From: Bacteroidota bacterium
GTDB lineage: Bacteria; Bacteroidota; Bacteroidia; 2-12-FULL-35-15
DNA: 64,000 bases
Assembly: GCA_947504725.1 (NCBI GenBank)
Contig: CANNHN010000009.1
Coordinates: 1 to 64,000, forward strand
Direction: 5' to 3'
Shown: piece by piece, positions 62,776 through 64,000 of the stretch
Layout of the letters: every line of letters starts with the position of its first letter
How positions within the stretch are numbered: the first letter of the stretch is position 1
Program-made: the position numbers and the translations under genes
The notes under the pieces: model-generated
Databases searched by the model: none
Seen by the model: only the letters and a program-made list of their open reading frames with translations
What the model was told of the DNA's origin: nothing

Positions 62776-63561
62776 TTATTTTATGAATTTAATCACACTT
62801 TCAAAAAACTCTTTTGGTTTTTCTGCATGCAACCAATGTCCTGCTCCTTCTATAGTTTCGAGAACACTATTTGGAAATAATTCTTGTATTAAATTAATGT
62901 CCTCATTCAAAACATAATTGGAATTTTCACCACGCAAAAAAAATGTCGACACATCACATACAATACCAACAGGAATAGCATCTCCAACGTGTTCTACATT
63001 TTGCCCAACATTTTCTATTTGTTGAATAATTACTTTTAAATTAAATCGCCACGCCATTTCGGTCTCATCAATCCAAAAAATATTTTTTAATAAAAATTGT
63101 TTCGTGCCAAAATCAGAAATGAATTTTGATAACACTTCATCCACTTCTTTTCTTGTTTTCACAATATTAAAATCAACAGCTTGCAAAGCTTGTAAAACCC
63201 CTTGATGATGCATCGGATAATATTTCGGAGCAATGTCTGCAATAATTAGTTTATCTAAATATTCGGGATGGTCAATTGCAAATTGCATGGCAGTTTTTCC
63301 ACCCATGGAATGTCCGAGCAAAATCACATTTTTTAATTGATTCTCTTTTATTAATTCAAGAATGTCTTCACTCATTGATTTATAATCCCAAACATCACTA
63401 TGCGGAGAAAGACCATGATTTCGCTGATCCACCGTATATACTTCAAAGCCCTTTTCCGAAAATTGTTTGGCAAGTGTATTCCAATTATCACTCTGCCCGA
63501 ATAATCCGTGCAAAATAATTAAGGGTTGCCCTTCTCCTAACTTTCTATAGAATAATTTCAT
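62776..63561 (-). CDS. Alpha/beta-hydrolase
   Basis: 261 residues. Nucleophile S85 in the elbow LLGHSMGGKT, oxyanion HGLFGQSDNW (18-27), catalytic His in the C-terminal IEGAGHWLHAEKP and an Asp before it. Similar to YbfF-type esterases (LHGLFG...NW, DQRNHGLSPHS). No signal peptide, so cytoplasmic. Substrate unknown. Downstream of pdxJ on the same strand. Confidence 0.9.
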   Translation of the reverse strand: MKLFYRKLGEGQPLIILHGLFGQSDNWNTLAKQFSEKGFEVYTVDQRNHGLSPHSDVWDYKSMSEDILELIKENQLKNVILLGHSMGGKTAMQFAIDHPEYLDKLIIADIAPKYYPMHHQGVLQALQAVDFNIVKTRKEVDEVLSKFISDFGTKQFLLKNIFWIDETEMAWRFNLKVIIQQIENVGQNVEHVGDAIPVGIVCDVSTFFLRGENSNYVLNEDINLIQELFPNSVLETIEGAGHWLHAEKPKEFFESVIKFIK

Positions 63562-63616
63562 AAAATAAATTTATTCCGTTTCCCTTCCTTCTTCACTCTG
63601 GAGAATGGATCACGCA

Positions 63617-64000
63617 TTAGCGGGACGGATAAGGTACCAGTTCTCTCAAATACAACTGTATTGTATTCTCTAATCCAAGATATAAACTATCCGATATCAA
63701 TGCATGACCGATAGATACTTCTAAAAGTCCTTCAACATTTTTTGCGAAATAATTTAAATTCTGCAAACTCAAATCATGTCCAGCATTTATTCCCAAGCCC
63801 AATTCATTTGCTTTTTTTGCCGCAACAATAAAAGGAGCAATTGCTTTTTCTTTGTTTACAAAAAAGTTTTTCGCATACGATTCGGTATACAATTCTATTC
63901 TATCTGTCCCTGTTAATGCTGCCCCTTCAATCATTTTCACATCTGCATCCACAAAAATGGAAGTACGAATTCCTGCTTTTTTAAAAATAGAAATTATTTC
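63617..64000 (-). CDS. pdxJ: Pyridoxine 5'-phosphate synthase (partial, 5' end outside window)
   Basis: The open frame runs from the right edge to the stop at 63617; 127 codons of the C-terminal half are visible, so the start is beyond the window. KKAGIRTSIFVDAD, GTDRIELYTESYA, GLGINAGHDLSLQNL and EVSIGHALISDSLYLGLENT match the PdxJ TIM barrel. It joins 3-amino-2-oxopropyl phosphate and deoxyxylulose phosphate into the vitamin B6 ring. The hydrolase gene follows 55 nt downstream. Confidence 0.94.
   Translation of the reverse strand, partial: EIISIFKKAGIRTSIFVDADVKMIEGAALTGTDRIELYTESYAKNFFVNKEKAIAPFIVAAKKANELGLGINAGHDLSLQNLNYFAKNVEGLLEVSIGHALISDSLYLGLENTIQLYLRELVPYPSR

Overview
The window is an AT-rich chromosomal segment from a member of the phylum Bacteroidota. 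The evidence is the type IX secretion (T9SS) repertoire (a PorP/SprF-like protein, a gliding-motility type C-terminal domain and several C-terminal sorting domains), the b558-type succinate dehydrogenase, the MurF-alanine racemase fusion, families that I know as largely Bacteroidota-restricted (DUF3098, DUF4271, DUF5777), and promoters of the TAnnTTTG type. I see no rRNA, tRNA, phage, transposase or CRISPR. Most of it is a conserved core genome, packed in short operons on both strands.

Layout. 1-3.8 kb: PorP/SprF-like protein (cut by the left edge) behind a large secreted adhesin-like T9SS type B cargo. 4.2-7.9 kb: sdhCAB, then a C2-like lipoprotein. 9-11.6 kb: sulfur module (rhodanese, MBL-rhodanese fusion, TauE/SafE permease). 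11.8-17 kb: glutaryl-CoA dehydrogenase, lytic transglycosylase with TPR, dnaG. 17-22 kb: small envelope protein, recJ, secreted CotH-like protein, an unrecognised 56-residue Cys/Lys-rich protein. 22.3-27 kb: MORN-repeat protein, corA, rsmI, M28 peptidase and an unknown protein, all leftward. 27-32 kb: tdk, murF-alr, meaB, a glycosyltransferase. 32-38 kb: O-antigen ligase-like protein, S41 protease, yidD, rnpA, hemD, DUF4271. 38-43 kb: a leftward run rlmN, polyprenyl synthase, MORN lipoprotein, two c-type cytochrome lipoproteins, YceI, DUF5777. 43-49 kb: amidohydrolase, ispD, queA, truB, uppP, DUF3098, ftsX. 49-56 kb: leuS, DUF3108, tryptophan dioxygenase, DAHP synthase-chorismate mutase, deoxyhypusine synthase-like protein. 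56.6-62.5 kb: secreted lamin-tail protein, TonB-dependent receptor, secreted endonuclease I. 62.7-64 kb: alpha/beta hydrolase and pdxJ (cut by the right edge).

The most unusual content is repetitive. Several short repeat families sit between genes, and some also lie in frame inside coding sequence. leuS carries three GC-rich palindromic cassettes, all read in the same frame, and the same cassette occurs between DUF3098 and uppP. A related inverted pair forms the 3' ends of two convergent genes. Two simple repeats interrupt the amidohydrolase gene, and another encodes the signal peptide of the M28 peptidase. Separately, four copies of a 140-230 bp MITE-like element with ends of the CACATAGACACATAG type lie between genes; one appears to supply the -33 box of a promoter. 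Other regulatory candidates are a sigma-54-like promoter before the DUF3108 gene and a possible structured leader before the lamin-tail gene.

All family assignments come from reading motifs by eye; no database search was run.
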